Assembly (NCBI GenBank): GCA_964511575.1
Contig: CAZEFM010000028.1
Coordinates: 1-41,760 of the forward strand
Origin: CALKHT01 sp964511575
GTDB taxonomy: Bacteria; Planctomycetota; Phycisphaerae; Phycisphaerales; Phycisphaeraceae
Length of the DNA stretch: 41,760 bases
Direction of reading: 5' to 3'
The translations under genes were made by a program, and so were the position numbers. The notes beneath the pieces were generated by a model, which was given only the letters and a program-made list of their open reading frames with translations, was not told the origin of the DNA and did no database searches. Shown in pieces: positions 1-7,892 of the stretch (positions within the stretch are counted from its first letter, which is position 1; each line of letters begins with the position of its first letter).

Positions 1-1
1 G

Positions 2-1738
2 CTGCCTGATTCGATCACGGGTATGGTGAAGCAGGATGTGCGGCGGACGCGGTTGTGGCGGCTGGAGAAGGCCGATGTCGCGCATGAACTGGTGGCGCAC
101 TTTCGGGATGGGTTGGAGGAGGGTGTGACGGCCGACGCGTTGGTTCGCAACTTTGGCGATCCGCGACAAACGGCCCGATTGATTCGACGGGCGAAGAAGC
201 GTAATCGACCATGGGCGTGGCACATTGCACGTGGCGGGGTTCTGGCACTGGCTGCGTGCGTCGGTGTCTACCTTGTGGCGACGTTGCTGCTTTTGCTGGC
301 GAAGCCGGATGTGTCGGTGGATTATCTGTCGCAGCTCAACGCTGACGCGCGGGCGGTGCGGGAGGGAGACCGCGCCTGGCCGTTGTATCGCAAAGCGCTG
401 CTGGCGGGGTTGCGCGATTTGGATACGCGTCCATTATCCGTGGAGCAGGTCGGCACATCGGGACTGCGCATGATTCGTGTCGGTGAGCCTGGATGGGAAA
501 GAGCAAAAGCAAGTCTGGATGATCAGTCGGAAGTGCTGACGCTGATTCGCGCCGCCGCGGCCAAGCCGGGAATGGGACTGCAAGTGGGGTTTGCCCGGGA
601 TTTTAACGATCAGGACATCGAAGCACTTTACACGCCTGATAGTCGACGTTCGCTCGCTGAATATCATGCCGATGAACCCGCATTTGAGACACTAATAGGC
701 GTACTCCTGCCGCCTCTTTCGTACATGCGCAAAGCGGCACGGCTGCTTGCGGTGGACACGGAGGTGGCCGTCGAGGAACACGACCGTCAACGAGCGATGG
801 CGAACTGGCGTGCCATGTTTGGGATCGCCCGCCACACCCGTGAGACGCCTTTGATAATCAACAGTCTCGTAGGATTGGCCGTCACGAACCTTGCTGTTCA
901 GCAGATAGCGGACGTGCTACACCGCGATCCCACACGATGGAGCCGCGAAGAATTGACACAACTCGCGCACCTGCTTGCAGCGATCGATCCACTGGTCCAG
1001 ATGCAGTTGGAGGGCGAACGGATGTCCATGTACGACATCTTCCAGCGAATTTACAGCGAAGATGGCTTCGTCACGCGCGAGGGATTGCAGCTTATAACTT
1101 CTCTGAACCGGGTCGCCTTGGCGCGGGAGGACACCCAACCATCCGGCCTCGAAACAGTTTTCAGATTGCCTCTGGTGAACACGATCATGGCCTCACGTGA
1201 AGACATGGAGGCTCAGTACGAACGCTTGATGACAATGGGCGGAGCGGAGGCTGCGAAGCAGCTTTGGGAGCGCCAAAGGCCATCACCGATGGAAGTCGAG
1301 GTCGAGAAGCTGATGATGAATCACCGGACGCGGCTACGGTATGAACCTGTGTTGACGATGATGCCCGTAATACCAGCCACGTACGATCCACGTGACCGGG
1401 CAATCGCGATGCGCGATGCCCTGCTAGTCGCCATCGCGATGGAACTCTATCGGCGCGACCACGATGGGTACCCCGACGACCTGGCAGCATTAAGCCTACG
1501 GTACCTGCCCGCACCACCAATCGACTATTCCTCCGGCGGCCCGCTGCGTGTGGCGTACGCGGAGGATGGCAGTTTCGTGCTCTATGGTCTCGGGCGGGAC
1601 GGCGATGACGATGGCGGTACGCTCAGCGATCAGGGACGATCCATTTGGCCGCATATTCCCGAAGCCGACGAAGGTGGCGATTGGGTGTTGTATCCGCCGG
1701 TGATTGCGCCGGCGAAGGAGCGGGAGGGGGTGGAGTGA
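2..1738 (+). CDS. Membrane-anchored hypothetical protein, 5' end cut by window
   Basis: The first ATG in the window is at 23, but the frame is open back to base 2 and reads LPDSITG before it. That ATG falls inside what looks like a helical domain, so the true start probably lies outside the window. Numbering from ATG 23, residues 1-60 form a charged helical domain ending in FGDPRQTARLIRRAKKRNRP, resembling the short HAAS-type domain found before membrane helices in planctomycete proteins. A single membrane helix spans about 71-93. The remaining ~480 residues are probably extracytoplasmic. The C-terminus has a GYPDDLAAL...YLPAPPIDYSSGGPLR stretch like the tail seen in many planctomycete surface proteins with pilin-like ends. 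No catalytic motif was recognised. The function is unknown. That it is a real gene is clear from its length and codon bias. Confidence 0.85.
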   Translation: MPDSITGMVKQDVRRTRLWRLEKADVAHELVAHFRDGLEEGVTADALVRNFGDPRQTARLIRRAKKRNRPWAWHIARGGVLALAACVGVYLVATLLLLLAKPDVSVDYLSQLNADARAVREGDRAWPLYRKALLAGLRDLDTRPLSVEQVGTSGLRMIRVGEPGWERAKASLDDQSEVLTLIRAAAAKPGMGLQVGFARDFNDQDIEALYTPDSRRSLAEYHADEPAFETLIGVLLPPLSYMRKAARLLAVDTEVAVEEHDRQRAMANWRAMFGIARHTRETPLIINSLVGLAVTNLAVQQIADVLHRDPTRWSREELTQLAHLLAAIDPLVQMQLEGERMSMYDIFQRIYSEDGFVTREGLQLITSLNRVALAREDTQPSGLETVFRLPLVNTIMASREDMEAQYERLMTMGGAEAAKQLWERQRPSPMEVEVEKLMMNHRTRLRYEPVLTMMPVIPATYDPRDRAIAMRDALLVAIAMELYRRDHDGYPDDLAALSLRYLPAPPIDYSSGGPLRVAYAEDGSFVLYGLGRDGDDDGGTLSDQGRSIWPHIPEADEGGDWVLYPPVIAPAKEREGVE

Positions 1739-1780
1739 GTCGGCCCCACCCACTGCGTAGTTGGGCTTTGGAGGTGGGGA

Positions 1781-1793
1781 TACAATGCTCGTA
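1781..1793 (+). promoter_or_regulatory. Candidate -10 box for a leaderless bfd-like mRNA
   Basis: TACAAT at 1781-1786 lies seven bases before the ATG at 1793. Transcription would therefore start at or next to the start codon. No Shine-Dalgarno sequence lies at a usable distance, since the nearest GGAGG ends 18 bases upstream. No good -35 box is visible, so the call is tentative. Confidence 0.35.
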
Positions 1794-2071
1794 TGAATGA
1801 TGACGACCACGTTTGTCTGTGTTTTCACGTTTCCAAGCGGAAGATTGTGAACTACTGTCGGCGGGAGCGGCCGGTGGTGGCGAGTTTGATCAGTGAGTGC
1901 CTGTCGGCGGGGACGGGGTGTCGCTGGTGTGTGCCATTCATTAAGAAGCTGCATGAGCAGGTGATGGCGGGGGTGGAAGAGCCTGACCTGCCGGTATCGC
2001 CGCAGGAATATGCCAGACGGCGGGCGAGCTATCGCGTGACGGGGAAGCGGGAGGAGGGGGACGGCACGTGA
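1793..2071 (+). CDS. BFD-like [2Fe-2S]-binding protein
   Basis: This 92-residue protein has the bacterioferritin-associated ferredoxin cysteine pattern: C8-x-C10 near the N-terminus and C43-x2-C46 in the sequence GTGCRWC. Those four cysteines bind a [2Fe-2S] cluster in the Fer2_BFD family. Between them is the usual short helical region with basic residues (SKRKIVNYCRRERP). Characterised members bind bacterioferritin and help release iron, or form the cluster-binding module of larger reductases. The tail after about residue 65 is longer than in E. coli Bfd and charged. No bacterioferritin gene is nearby, so the partner is unknown. The ATG is preceded by a -10-like TACAAT and no ribosome binding site. 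Confidence 0.8.
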   Translation: MNDDDHVCLCFHVSKRKIVNYCRRERPVVASLISECLSAGTGCRWCVPFIKKLHEQVMAGVEEPDLPVSPQEYARRRASYRVTGKREEGDGT

Positions 2072-2123
2072 TTTGCGGGAGGTGGGGTGGAGCCGCGGAG
2101 TGGCCGCGGTGGGGGAGGAGTTG

Positions 2124-2203
2124 ACCGCAGATTTCGCGGATGGCGCGGATGAGAAGTGGGGGCGTTTGTGGTCATCCGCGCCCATCGGCGTGATCGGCGG
2201 TTG
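2124..2203. repeat. Imperfect inverted repeat, GCGGAT-word family
   Basis: The left arm (2124-2152) reads ACCGCAGATTTCGCGGATGG then CGCGGATGA. The right arm (2172-2203) is close to its reverse complement, starting TCATCCGCGCCCATCGGCG. The spacer is about 19 bases. The right arm closely matches the repeat at 9570-9602. The element sits immediately upstream of the CYTH gene's ribosome binding site. Confidence 0.65.
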
Positions 2204-2223
2204 CTATTCAGGGGAGAGCGGCC

Positions 2224-3198
2224 ATGGGCGTGGCGCGATGGGTGGTTTGGGCGGTGGCGGTGCAGGTTTGCCTGGCGGGTGTGGTGTGGGGGCAGGATCT
2301 TCGGATCGAGAACGAGTACAAGCTGACGGTGCCGGGCGAGTTGACCGAGCAGGTGTGGGAGCATCTGCGTGCACGGTATGAGAACGCGGAGACGTTTTTT
2401 TCGGAGCACGACGGTGCGTTTCGGGCGACGTTCGCGGATGAGCTGTTCTTCGATCAGTATTTCGATACGCCGGAGCTGACGGTGCTGAAGATGGACGGCG
2501 GGGTGCGGCATCGTCGGCGTTTCATTCTGGACGGCAACACGCGCAAGCACGGTCGGGAACTGGTGCAGGTGAAGCTTGCGCGGCCGGGCGATCTGGCGGT
2601 GAACCGTACCGAGATCAAGTTCGACACGCGCAGCACACGTCGGATCCGCGATTACGGCGATGCGCATCCGGTGCTGGGGCTGGTCAAACGGAGCGATCGC
2701 AAGGAGTTTCGCCGGGTGGCCGCCAATGCGGGCATCGATGCGGATGCGTTGCGACCGACCCTGTTGCTGCAGCAGCGGCGTCGGCGGGTGTATGTGCTGC
2801 GCAACGATGCGCCGTTTGCGACGATCACGCTGGATGAAGTTTCCACGACGCACTGGTGGAAGACGGTGCGGTTCACCGAGCTTGAGATGGAGCTGAACGA
2901 GATCGGTTACACCGAAGCGGACGAAGCGGGTCGTGCGATGATGCAGGCGGTGAACGATGCGATGAAGCGCGACCTGCTCGAAACGTTTCCCGCGATCAAA
3001 CAGGATCAAACGCCCAAGTACACAAAGATGTTCAAGGCGTTTGGGGAGGAGTACGCGTTTTTTGAGACGGCGATGCGGTTGAGCATGCCGTTCGAGGTGG
3101 TGTTCGCCGTGGGCGCTGTGGGGATGGCGGGTGCGACGGTGGTGGTATGGCGGCGACGGCGCATGGCGCGGCTCGCGCAGCAGACGACGGCACCGTAG
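2224..3198 (+). CDS. Secreted, C-terminally anchored CYTH/VTC-type triphosphate tunnel protein
   Basis: This 324-residue protein has a signal peptide (about 1-23, ending VVWGQ) directly followed by the CYTH signature ExExK at E29-N-E31-Y-K33. Further family features follow: FDQYFDTP with GVRHRRR, basic strands KHGRELVQVKL and NRTEIKFD, and the acidic strand ELEMEL near residue 222. These residues line the tunnel that binds triphosphate and metal in CYTH and VTC-type polyphosphate polymerases. A membrane helix at about 290-309 is followed by RRRR, which places the tunnel domain outside the cytoplasm. GGGGAGAG eight bases before ATG 2224 supports the start. An extracytoplasmic CYTH domain with two targeting signals is unusual. 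Substrate (inorganic triphosphate, polyphosphate or other) cannot be told. Confidence 0.8.
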   Translation: MGVARWVVWAVAVQVCLAGVVWGQDLRIENEYKLTVPGELTEQVWEHLRARYENAETFFSEHDGAFRATFADELFFDQYFDTPELTVLKMDGGVRHRRRFILDGNTRKHGRELVQVKLARPGDLAVNRTEIKFDTRSTRRIRDYGDAHPVLGLVKRSDRKEFRRVAANAGIDADALRPTLLLQQRRRRVYVLRNDAPFATITLDEVSTTHWWKTVRFTELEMELNEIGYTEADEAGRAMMQAVNDAMKRDLLETFPAIKQDQTPKYTKMFKAFGEEYAFFETAMRLSMPFEVVFAVGAVGMAGATVVVWRRRRMARLAQQTTAP

Positions 3199-3212
3199 CA
3201 GTCACGGGCACA

Positions 3213-4511
3213 TCACCGGGTGGTGAGGTCAAGACATTTGAGTTCGCGTTGATTGCGCACGAGGAGTTTGCCCTCGGTCGCGGCGATGGGCGCCCAGAGG
3301 TTGTTGCCCGGGTTGGCGAAGATGGGGGCGGCGGCGCGTTCGTTGTAGCCGTCGGGTTTGGCGTCGATGAGTCGGAGCACGCCGTCCTGTCCGCCGAGCG
3401 ACACGATGGTGTCGTTGACGATGATGAGTCCGCCGCGATCGACATTGGGGTCGGCCCCGGTTTTCCAGAGGACGTTGCCGTCGAGGTCGAGGCATGTGAT
3501 GCCCATGGGGCCTGATTGCTGGTTGGCGGGCCCGGGTCGGCCGCGTCGTCGTCCCGCACCGCCTCCGCCGCGCAGATTTTCGTTGGTGTTGAGGTTGGCG
3601 TAGAGATGGCCGTTGTGGAGCAGGGCGTTGTGCAGCATGGAGCCATCGTCGATGCGGAAGCGTTCGGCGACACGCCACTCGCCGCCTTCACGGCTGAGGT
3701 GAATCATGACCGACCCGGCGCGGTAACCGCCGGTGAGGAAGATGCGGCCATCGTCGAGCACGGTGGGTGACGGGATGGCGTTGCGGCAGCGGTAGCCGTC
3801 GTAGCGCCACAGCGTTTTGCCGGTGGCGGGTTCGACGCTGATAAGGCCCTGACTGGCGAGCATGATGACCTGCTCGACGCCATCGATGGTGGCGGGCGTG
3901 GGGGAGGTGTACGCATCGGAGCCGATGGCGGACGCCTTCCAGATGTCGCTGCCATCCTTTTTGTTGAGGGCGACCATGCCGGCCGATCGGCTCATGGGGG
4001 CGACAATAACCAGGTCGCCGATCACCAGGGGCGACTGGCTGTATCCCCAGTTGGGCGGCTCGCCACCGAAGTCCGCCAGATGTCGGTTCCACACGGGCTT
4101 CTGTGTTTTGCGGTCGAAGCAGTAGATGTGGCCGAACGACCCGACGGTGTAGACGTGGGTGTCGGTGACGGTTGGGGTGGATCGTGAGCCGGGGTACTGG
4201 AAGCGTCCCTGCGTGGGGTAGCGATGGCTCCACTTTTCGTTGCCGGTGACGAGGTCGAAGCAGCGGAAGATGTCGTGGCTGGCGTCGTCGGTGCGGTCGA
4301 GGATGTAGACCTCATTGCCGTGCACGCTTGCGCCGCCGAACCCTTCACCGAGGGAAACGTTCCAGAGCACGCGCGGGCCGTCGTCGGGGAACGTGTCGGC
4401 GAGTTTGATGTTGGCGATGGTGCCGGTGCGGTCGGGGCCGTTGAACTGAGGCCAGTCGGCCAGAGCGGCGGCGGACCATCCCATCACCAGGCAGGCGGCG
4501 AATGTGCGCAT
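3213..4511 (-). CDS. Secreted PQQ-like beta-propeller repeat protein
   Basis: This 432-residue protein has a signal peptide (MRTFAACLVMGWSAAALA) followed by WPQFNGPDRTG, a hallmark start of planctomycete PQQ-like outer proteins. Propeller blades repeat the pattern V-x-A/S-L/D-x-x-T/D-G-x-x-x-W, for example DLVTGNEKWSHRY, NKKDGSDIWKA and EPATGKTLWRY. It resembles BamB/YncE-type PQQ propellers without dehydrogenase catalytic residues, so a scaffold or binding role is likelier than an enzyme. An Arg/Gly-rich loop (GGGGAGRRRGRPG) interrupts one blade. GGAG seven bases before the ATG supports the start. It converges on the CYTH gene with a 14-base gap. Confidence 0.88.
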   Translation of the reverse strand: MRTFAACLVMGWSAAALADWPQFNGPDRTGTIANIKLADTFPDDGPRVLWNVSLGEGFGGASVHGNEVYILDRTDDASHDIFRCFDLVTGNEKWSHRYPTQGRFQYPGSRSTPTVTDTHVYTVGSFGHIYCFDRKTQKPVWNRHLADFGGEPPNWGYSQSPLVIGDLVIVAPMSRSAGMVALNKKDGSDIWKASAIGSDAYTSPTPATIDGVEQVIMLASQGLISVEPATGKTLWRYDGYRCRNAIPSPTVLDDGRIFLTGGYRAGSVMIHLSREGGEWRVAERFRIDDGSMLHNALLHNGHLYANLNTNENLRGGGGAGRRRGRPGPANQQSGPMGITCLDLDGNVLWKTGADPNVDRGGLIIVNDTIVSLGGQDGVLRLIDAKPDGYNERAAAPIFANPGNNLWAPIAATEGKLLVRNQRELKCLDLTTR

Positions 4512-4641
4512 CGATCGACTCCATCATCGAGTGGCGGTGAATGGAAGGTATACGATGGCGGCGCACCCGTTATTGCGTTTGATGGCAGAACGTTTGCAAG
4601 GGGCTGCCCGCAAACGGTTTGACCCGCAATCCGCAATTGAA

Positions 4642-5079
4642 TCACACCCAGACGTTGACGATGAGTGCGGGCTCTTTCATCTTGGCCATGAGTTCGCCCA
4701 CGTTGGTGGTGACGAACTTGACCTCATACTCGGGGTTGGAGTCGAGCCATTCGTTGATCTGGTGGTCCAGATGCTCGATCGCATCAGGGCGCAGCTTGGC
4801 GACGAAGGTCTTGACGTGGATCGCGCCGTGCCCGGTGATGTTCGGGGTGCGGGTCCACTGGTCCTGATGGCGCTGGCGATCCGACTGGAAGGCGCGGATC
4901 TTGCTTTCGTGTTCCGGCCGTGGCTCGGCGAGCTCCATGGGCGGGGGGATGTCCGGCTCGGCGAGGGGGATCGGCCCATCATCCATGTCGTCAATGGGAA
5001 TGGCGTTGGCGAGCAGGTCGTCCTCTTCGATCTGGTCGTCGTCGCTGAGCTGGATCGGTTCGTCATCACGGTTGCTCAT
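4642..5079 (-). CDS. Acidic conserved hypothetical protein
   Basis: I place the start at ATG 5079 (MSNRDDEPIQL), preceded by CAGGAGTCCGCC, a clear ribosome binding site. The frame remains open upstream, but that extension has no coding character. The product is 145 residues. The first ~55 are very acidic (DDDQIEEDDLL, DDMDDGP) and probably disordered. The C-terminal ~60 residues form a compact-looking domain (HVKTFVAKLRPDAIEHLDHQ then INEWLD...VKFVTTNVGEL). No signal peptide, membrane helix or catalytic motif is seen. I do not recognise the family. A promoter and a perfect palindrome lie upstream, so it appears to be separately regulated. Confidence 0.75.
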   Translation of the reverse strand: MSNRDDEPIQLSDDDQIEEDDLLANAIPIDDMDDGPIPLAEPDIPPPMELAEPRPEHESKIRAFQSDRQRHQDQWTRTPNITGHGAIHVKTFVAKLRPDAIEHLDHQINEWLDSNPEYEVKFVTTNVGELMAKMKEPALIVNVWV

Positions 5080-5134
5080 GGCGGACTCCTGATTGGGAAT
5101 GGACGGGCAACGGGACTGGTTGACCGACACGACG

Positions 5135-5164
5135 GCGACGCGTGAAAGAAAGGAGACGCGTCGC
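5135..5164. repeat. Perfect 9-bp palindrome with 12-base spacer (operator candidate)
   Basis: GCGACGCGT at 5135-5143 and its exact reverse complement ACGCGTCGC at 5156-5164 flank the purine-rich GAAAGAAAGGAG. The site begins at the predicted transcription start of the leftward gene at 4642-5079. It could be an operator or a 5'-UTR hairpin. Confidence 0.55.
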
Positions 5165-5170
5165 TGGTTG

Positions 5171-5199
5171 ATGATAACGGGGGAGGGGGTGGGGACCAA
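5171..5199 (-). promoter_or_regulatory. Predicted promoter of the acidic hypothetical gene
   Basis: On the minus strand, TTGGTC (5194-5199) and TATCAT (5171-5176) are separated by 17 bases. The start of transcription would fall near 5164, at the edge of the palindrome, giving a leader of about 85 bases. Confidence 0.5.
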
Positions 5200-5230
5200 G
5201 GGAATTTGGTGGGAGATGCCCCCACGGCCC

Positions 5231-5252
5231 CCTGGGGATCGCCATCCCCGGG
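5231..5252. other. Strong stem-loop between divergent genes
   Basis: CCTGGGGAT and ATCCCCGGG form a nine-pair stem with one G-T pair and the loop CGCC. No T-run follows on either strand, so it is not an intrinsic terminator. The role is unknown. Confidence 0.4.
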
Positions 5253-5340
5253 CGTTACAGGGGCGTGTGATGTGGGGGAGGAGCGTTGTATTGGGATGGC
5301 GCGGGGGTTTAAGATGTTGGCCTAAACCTTTCCTGGATTT

Positions 5341-7716
5341 GTGGATGAAATGAAGGAAGCACCTCTGTTGAGCATGAACAAACCGTTTCATCGTCTGGCG
5401 TTCGTGGGGACGTATATTCCGCGGCGATGCGGGATCGCGACGTTCACCAGCGACCTGGTGGAAGCGGTGGCGACGGCGTCACCCACGACGGATGTCTTCG
5501 CGGTGGCGATGAATGATCAGCCCGAGGGGTACCGGTACCCGCAACGGGTGAAGTTCGAGATCAACGAGCGTCGCGGGGCGGATTACCGTTTGGCGGCCGA
5601 CCTGCTGAACAGTTCGGATGTGGATGTCGTGTGCGTGCAGCACGAGTACGGCATCTTCGGGGGGGACGATGGGGCGTACATCACCAAGTTGCTCAGCCGC
5701 TTACGCATGCCGGTGGTGGTGACGCTGCACACGGTGCTGAAGCAGCCGACGGAGGGGCAGCACAAGGTGCTGTGTGAGCTGGGGCGTCTGGCGGACCGGC
5801 TGGTGGTGCTGGCGGACAAGGCGGTGGGGTTTCTGACGGACATTTACCAGGTGCCGCCGGAGAAGATCGCGCACATTCCCCACGGCATTCCGGATGTGCC
5901 GTTCATCGACCCGAACTTTTATAAGGATCAGTTCGGCGTCGAAGGGAAGAAGGTGATTCTGACGTTCGGGCTGCTGTCGCCGGGCAAGGGCATCGAGAAC
6001 ATGATCGATGCGATGCCTCAGGTGGTGGCGAAGCATCCCGATGCGGTGTACATCGTGCTGGGGGCGACGCACCCGCACGTGCAGGCGCACCATGGGGAGG
6101 ACTATCGCACCTCGTTGCAGCGTCGCGCGGCGGCACGCGGCGTGGAGAAGCACGTCATCTTCCACAACCGGTTTGTGGAGTTGAAGGAATTGTGCGAGTT
6201 TCTGGGGGCGGCCGATGTGTACGTGACGCCTTACCTCAACGAGGCGCAGATCTGTTCGGGCACACTGGCGTATGCGTTGGGGGCGGGCAACGCGGTGGTG
6301 TCGACGCCTTACTGGTATGCGCAGGAGCTGCTGGCGAACGATCGCGGTCGGCTGGTGCCGTTCCGTGACCCGGTGGCGCTTGCGGGGGCGATCGATGAGC
6401 TGTTCACCCGGGAGGTGCAGCGTCATGCGATGCGCAAGCAGGGGTACATGTACACGCGTGGTTTTGTTTGGCCGAAGGTTGCGGCGCAGTATCTGGAGCT
6501 GTTTGCCCAGTGCAAGGAGGAGCAGCGCCGCTCGCCCAAGCCGTCGACGACGACGCACAGCCGCATCTCCACGAAGCGTCCGCAGCTTCCGCCGATTCGC
6601 CTGGACCATCTGATGACGCTCAGCGACGACACGGGGATTCTGCAGCACGCCCGGGGTGAGGTGCCCAACCTCGATCACGGTTACTGCACCGACGATGTGT
6701 CGCGGGCGTTGGTGGTGGTGCTGCGTGCGGCCGACCATCTGCCGGCACCGGCGGCGTGTGCGACGCTTGCCAAACGGTATCTGGCGTTTCTGCTGTACGC
6801 GTTCAACGAAAAGAACGGCCGATTCCGCAACTTCATGAGCTACGACCGCCGGTGGCTGGAGGAGAAGGGCTCGGAGGATGCGCACGGCAGGGCCATCTGG
6901 GCGCTGGGTGAAACGATCGCGCGTGCCGACCGCAAGGGGCACGACACACTGGCGATGCAGTTGTTTCATGCGGCGTTGCCGGCGGTGGCGAGCTTCACCT
7001 CGCCGCGCGCCTGGGCGCATGTGCTCATTGGTGTGCATGCGTACCTGCGCCGGTTCAACGGCGATACGGAAGTAAAGCGTGTGCGTGCGGAACTGTCGCG
7101 CAAGCTGTTGTCGCTGTACGAACAGGTGGCGAGTGACGATTGGCAATGGCCGGAAAACATTCTGGCATGGGGAAACGCGCACATTCCGCATGCGATGATT
7201 CTGTGCGGCCAGTGGATGTTTGATTCGCATCTGGCGCAGGTTGGGTTGCGCTCGCTTGAATGGCTGATGCAGGTGCAGACCGCGCCGCAGGGTCACTTCG
7301 CGCCGGTGGGCAACCAGACCTGGTATCGGCGTGGCGGGGAGAAGTCGCGGTTTGACCAGCAGCCGATCGAAGCGCAGGCGACGATCGAGGCGTGTCTGGA
7401 GGCACACCTGATGACGCGCGAGCGGCGATGGCTGGAGCGGGCGCTGCAGGTGTTCAACTGGTTCCTGGGCGACAACGATTTGGGGTTGCCGCTTTACGAT
7501 GCCCAGACGGGTGGGTGCTTCGATGGGTTGCAGCCACAGGGGGTGAACGAGAACCAGGGCGCGGAGTCGACGGTGGCGTGGCTGCTGTCGCTGCTGTCGT
7601 TGTACGAGCACGGGGTGAACCAGCGGACGGCCCAGCAGACGCCGCACGGCGAGCCGACGATCATCGATGTGGATGTCCCGGCGGAAGCCGGCGCGGAAGC
7701 GGGGACGGCATCGTAG
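5341..7716 (+). CDS. GT4-family glycosyltransferase fused to alpha/alpha-toroid domain
   Basis: Residues ~15-395 are a GT-B fold glycosyltransferase. The N-terminal lobe starts LAFVGTYIPRRCGIATFTSD. The sugar-nucleotide lobe has LTFGLLSPGKGIENMIDAM and the late EAQICSGTLAYALGAG...STPYWYAQE segment typical of GT4. Residues ~425-770 form a second all-helical domain (DHGYCTDDVSRAL, EDAHGRAIWALGE, DWQWPENILAWGNA, QPIEAQATIEAC) like the alpha/alpha-barrel proteins often encoded near mannoside phosphorylases. Together they suggest synthesis and trimming, or length control, of an alpha-linked glycan. There is no signal peptide, so it is cytoplasmic. Starts at GTG 5341, ATG 5350 and ATG 5374 are all possible. 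ATG 5374 best matches the domain edge, but none has an ideal ribosome binding site. Confidence 0.88.
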   Translation: MDEMKEAPLLSMNKPFHRLAFVGTYIPRRCGIATFTSDLVEAVATASPTTDVFAVAMNDQPEGYRYPQRVKFEINERRGADYRLAADLLNSSDVDVVCVQHEYGIFGGDDGAYITKLLSRLRMPVVVTLHTVLKQPTEGQHKVLCELGRLADRLVVLADKAVGFLTDIYQVPPEKIAHIPHGIPDVPFIDPNFYKDQFGVEGKKVILTFGLLSPGKGIENMIDAMPQVVAKHPDAVYIVLGATHPHVQAHHGEDYRTSLQRRAAARGVEKHVIFHNRFVELKELCEFLGAADVYVTPYLNEAQICSGTLAYALGAGNAVVSTPYWYAQELLANDRGRLVPFRDPVALAGAIDELFTREVQRHAMRKQGYMYTRGFVWPKVAAQYLELFAQCKEEQRRSPKPSTTTHSRISTKRPQLPPIRLDHLMTLSDDTGILQHARGEVPNLDHGYCTDDVSRALVVVLRAADHLPAPAACATLAKRYLAFLLYAFNEKNGRFRNFMSYDRRWLEEKGSEDAHGRAIWALGETIARADRKGHDTLAMQLFHAALPAVASFTSPRAWAHVLIGVHAYLRRFNGDTEVKRVRAELSRKLLSLYEQVASDDWQWPENILAWGNAHIPHAMILCGQWMFDSHLAQVGLRSLEWLMQVQTAPQGHFAPVGNQTWYRRGGEKSRFDQQPIEAQATIEACLEAHLMTRERRWLERALQVFNWFLGDNDLGLPLYDAQTGGCFDGLQPQGVNENQGAESTVAWLLSLLSLYEHGVNQRTAQQTPHGEPTIIDVDVPAEAGAEAGTAS

Positions 7717-7771
7717 GGATGGTGGGGCGAAAGGACCGCAACGATTCGTCATGATTGGCTGACAAATTCAC

Positions 7772-7799
7772 TTGAAAGTGTTGGGGCGGCCGATATTGT
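7772..7799 (+). promoter_or_regulatory. Predicted promoter of the DUF2156-GNAT gene
   Basis: TTGAAA (7772-7777) and TATTGT (7794-7799) are 16 bases apart, in an AT-richer patch of an otherwise GC-rich gap. Downstream, GTCGGCCCCG occurs twice as a direct repeat. Confidence 0.5.
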
Positions 7800-7892
7800 T
7801 ATGCGAAACACAAGCGGCGTTCGCTTGATGGGGGTTGTCGGCCCCGTGGTGGGTCGGCCCCGCATCTGACGCCGCCAGCCGGAGCGCCCGGT

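Noticed and set aside
5701..7752. Long minus-strand open frame (683 codons) opposite the GT4 fusion
   Set aside because: The same shadow effect; the plus strand has unmistakable glycosyltransferase motifs.
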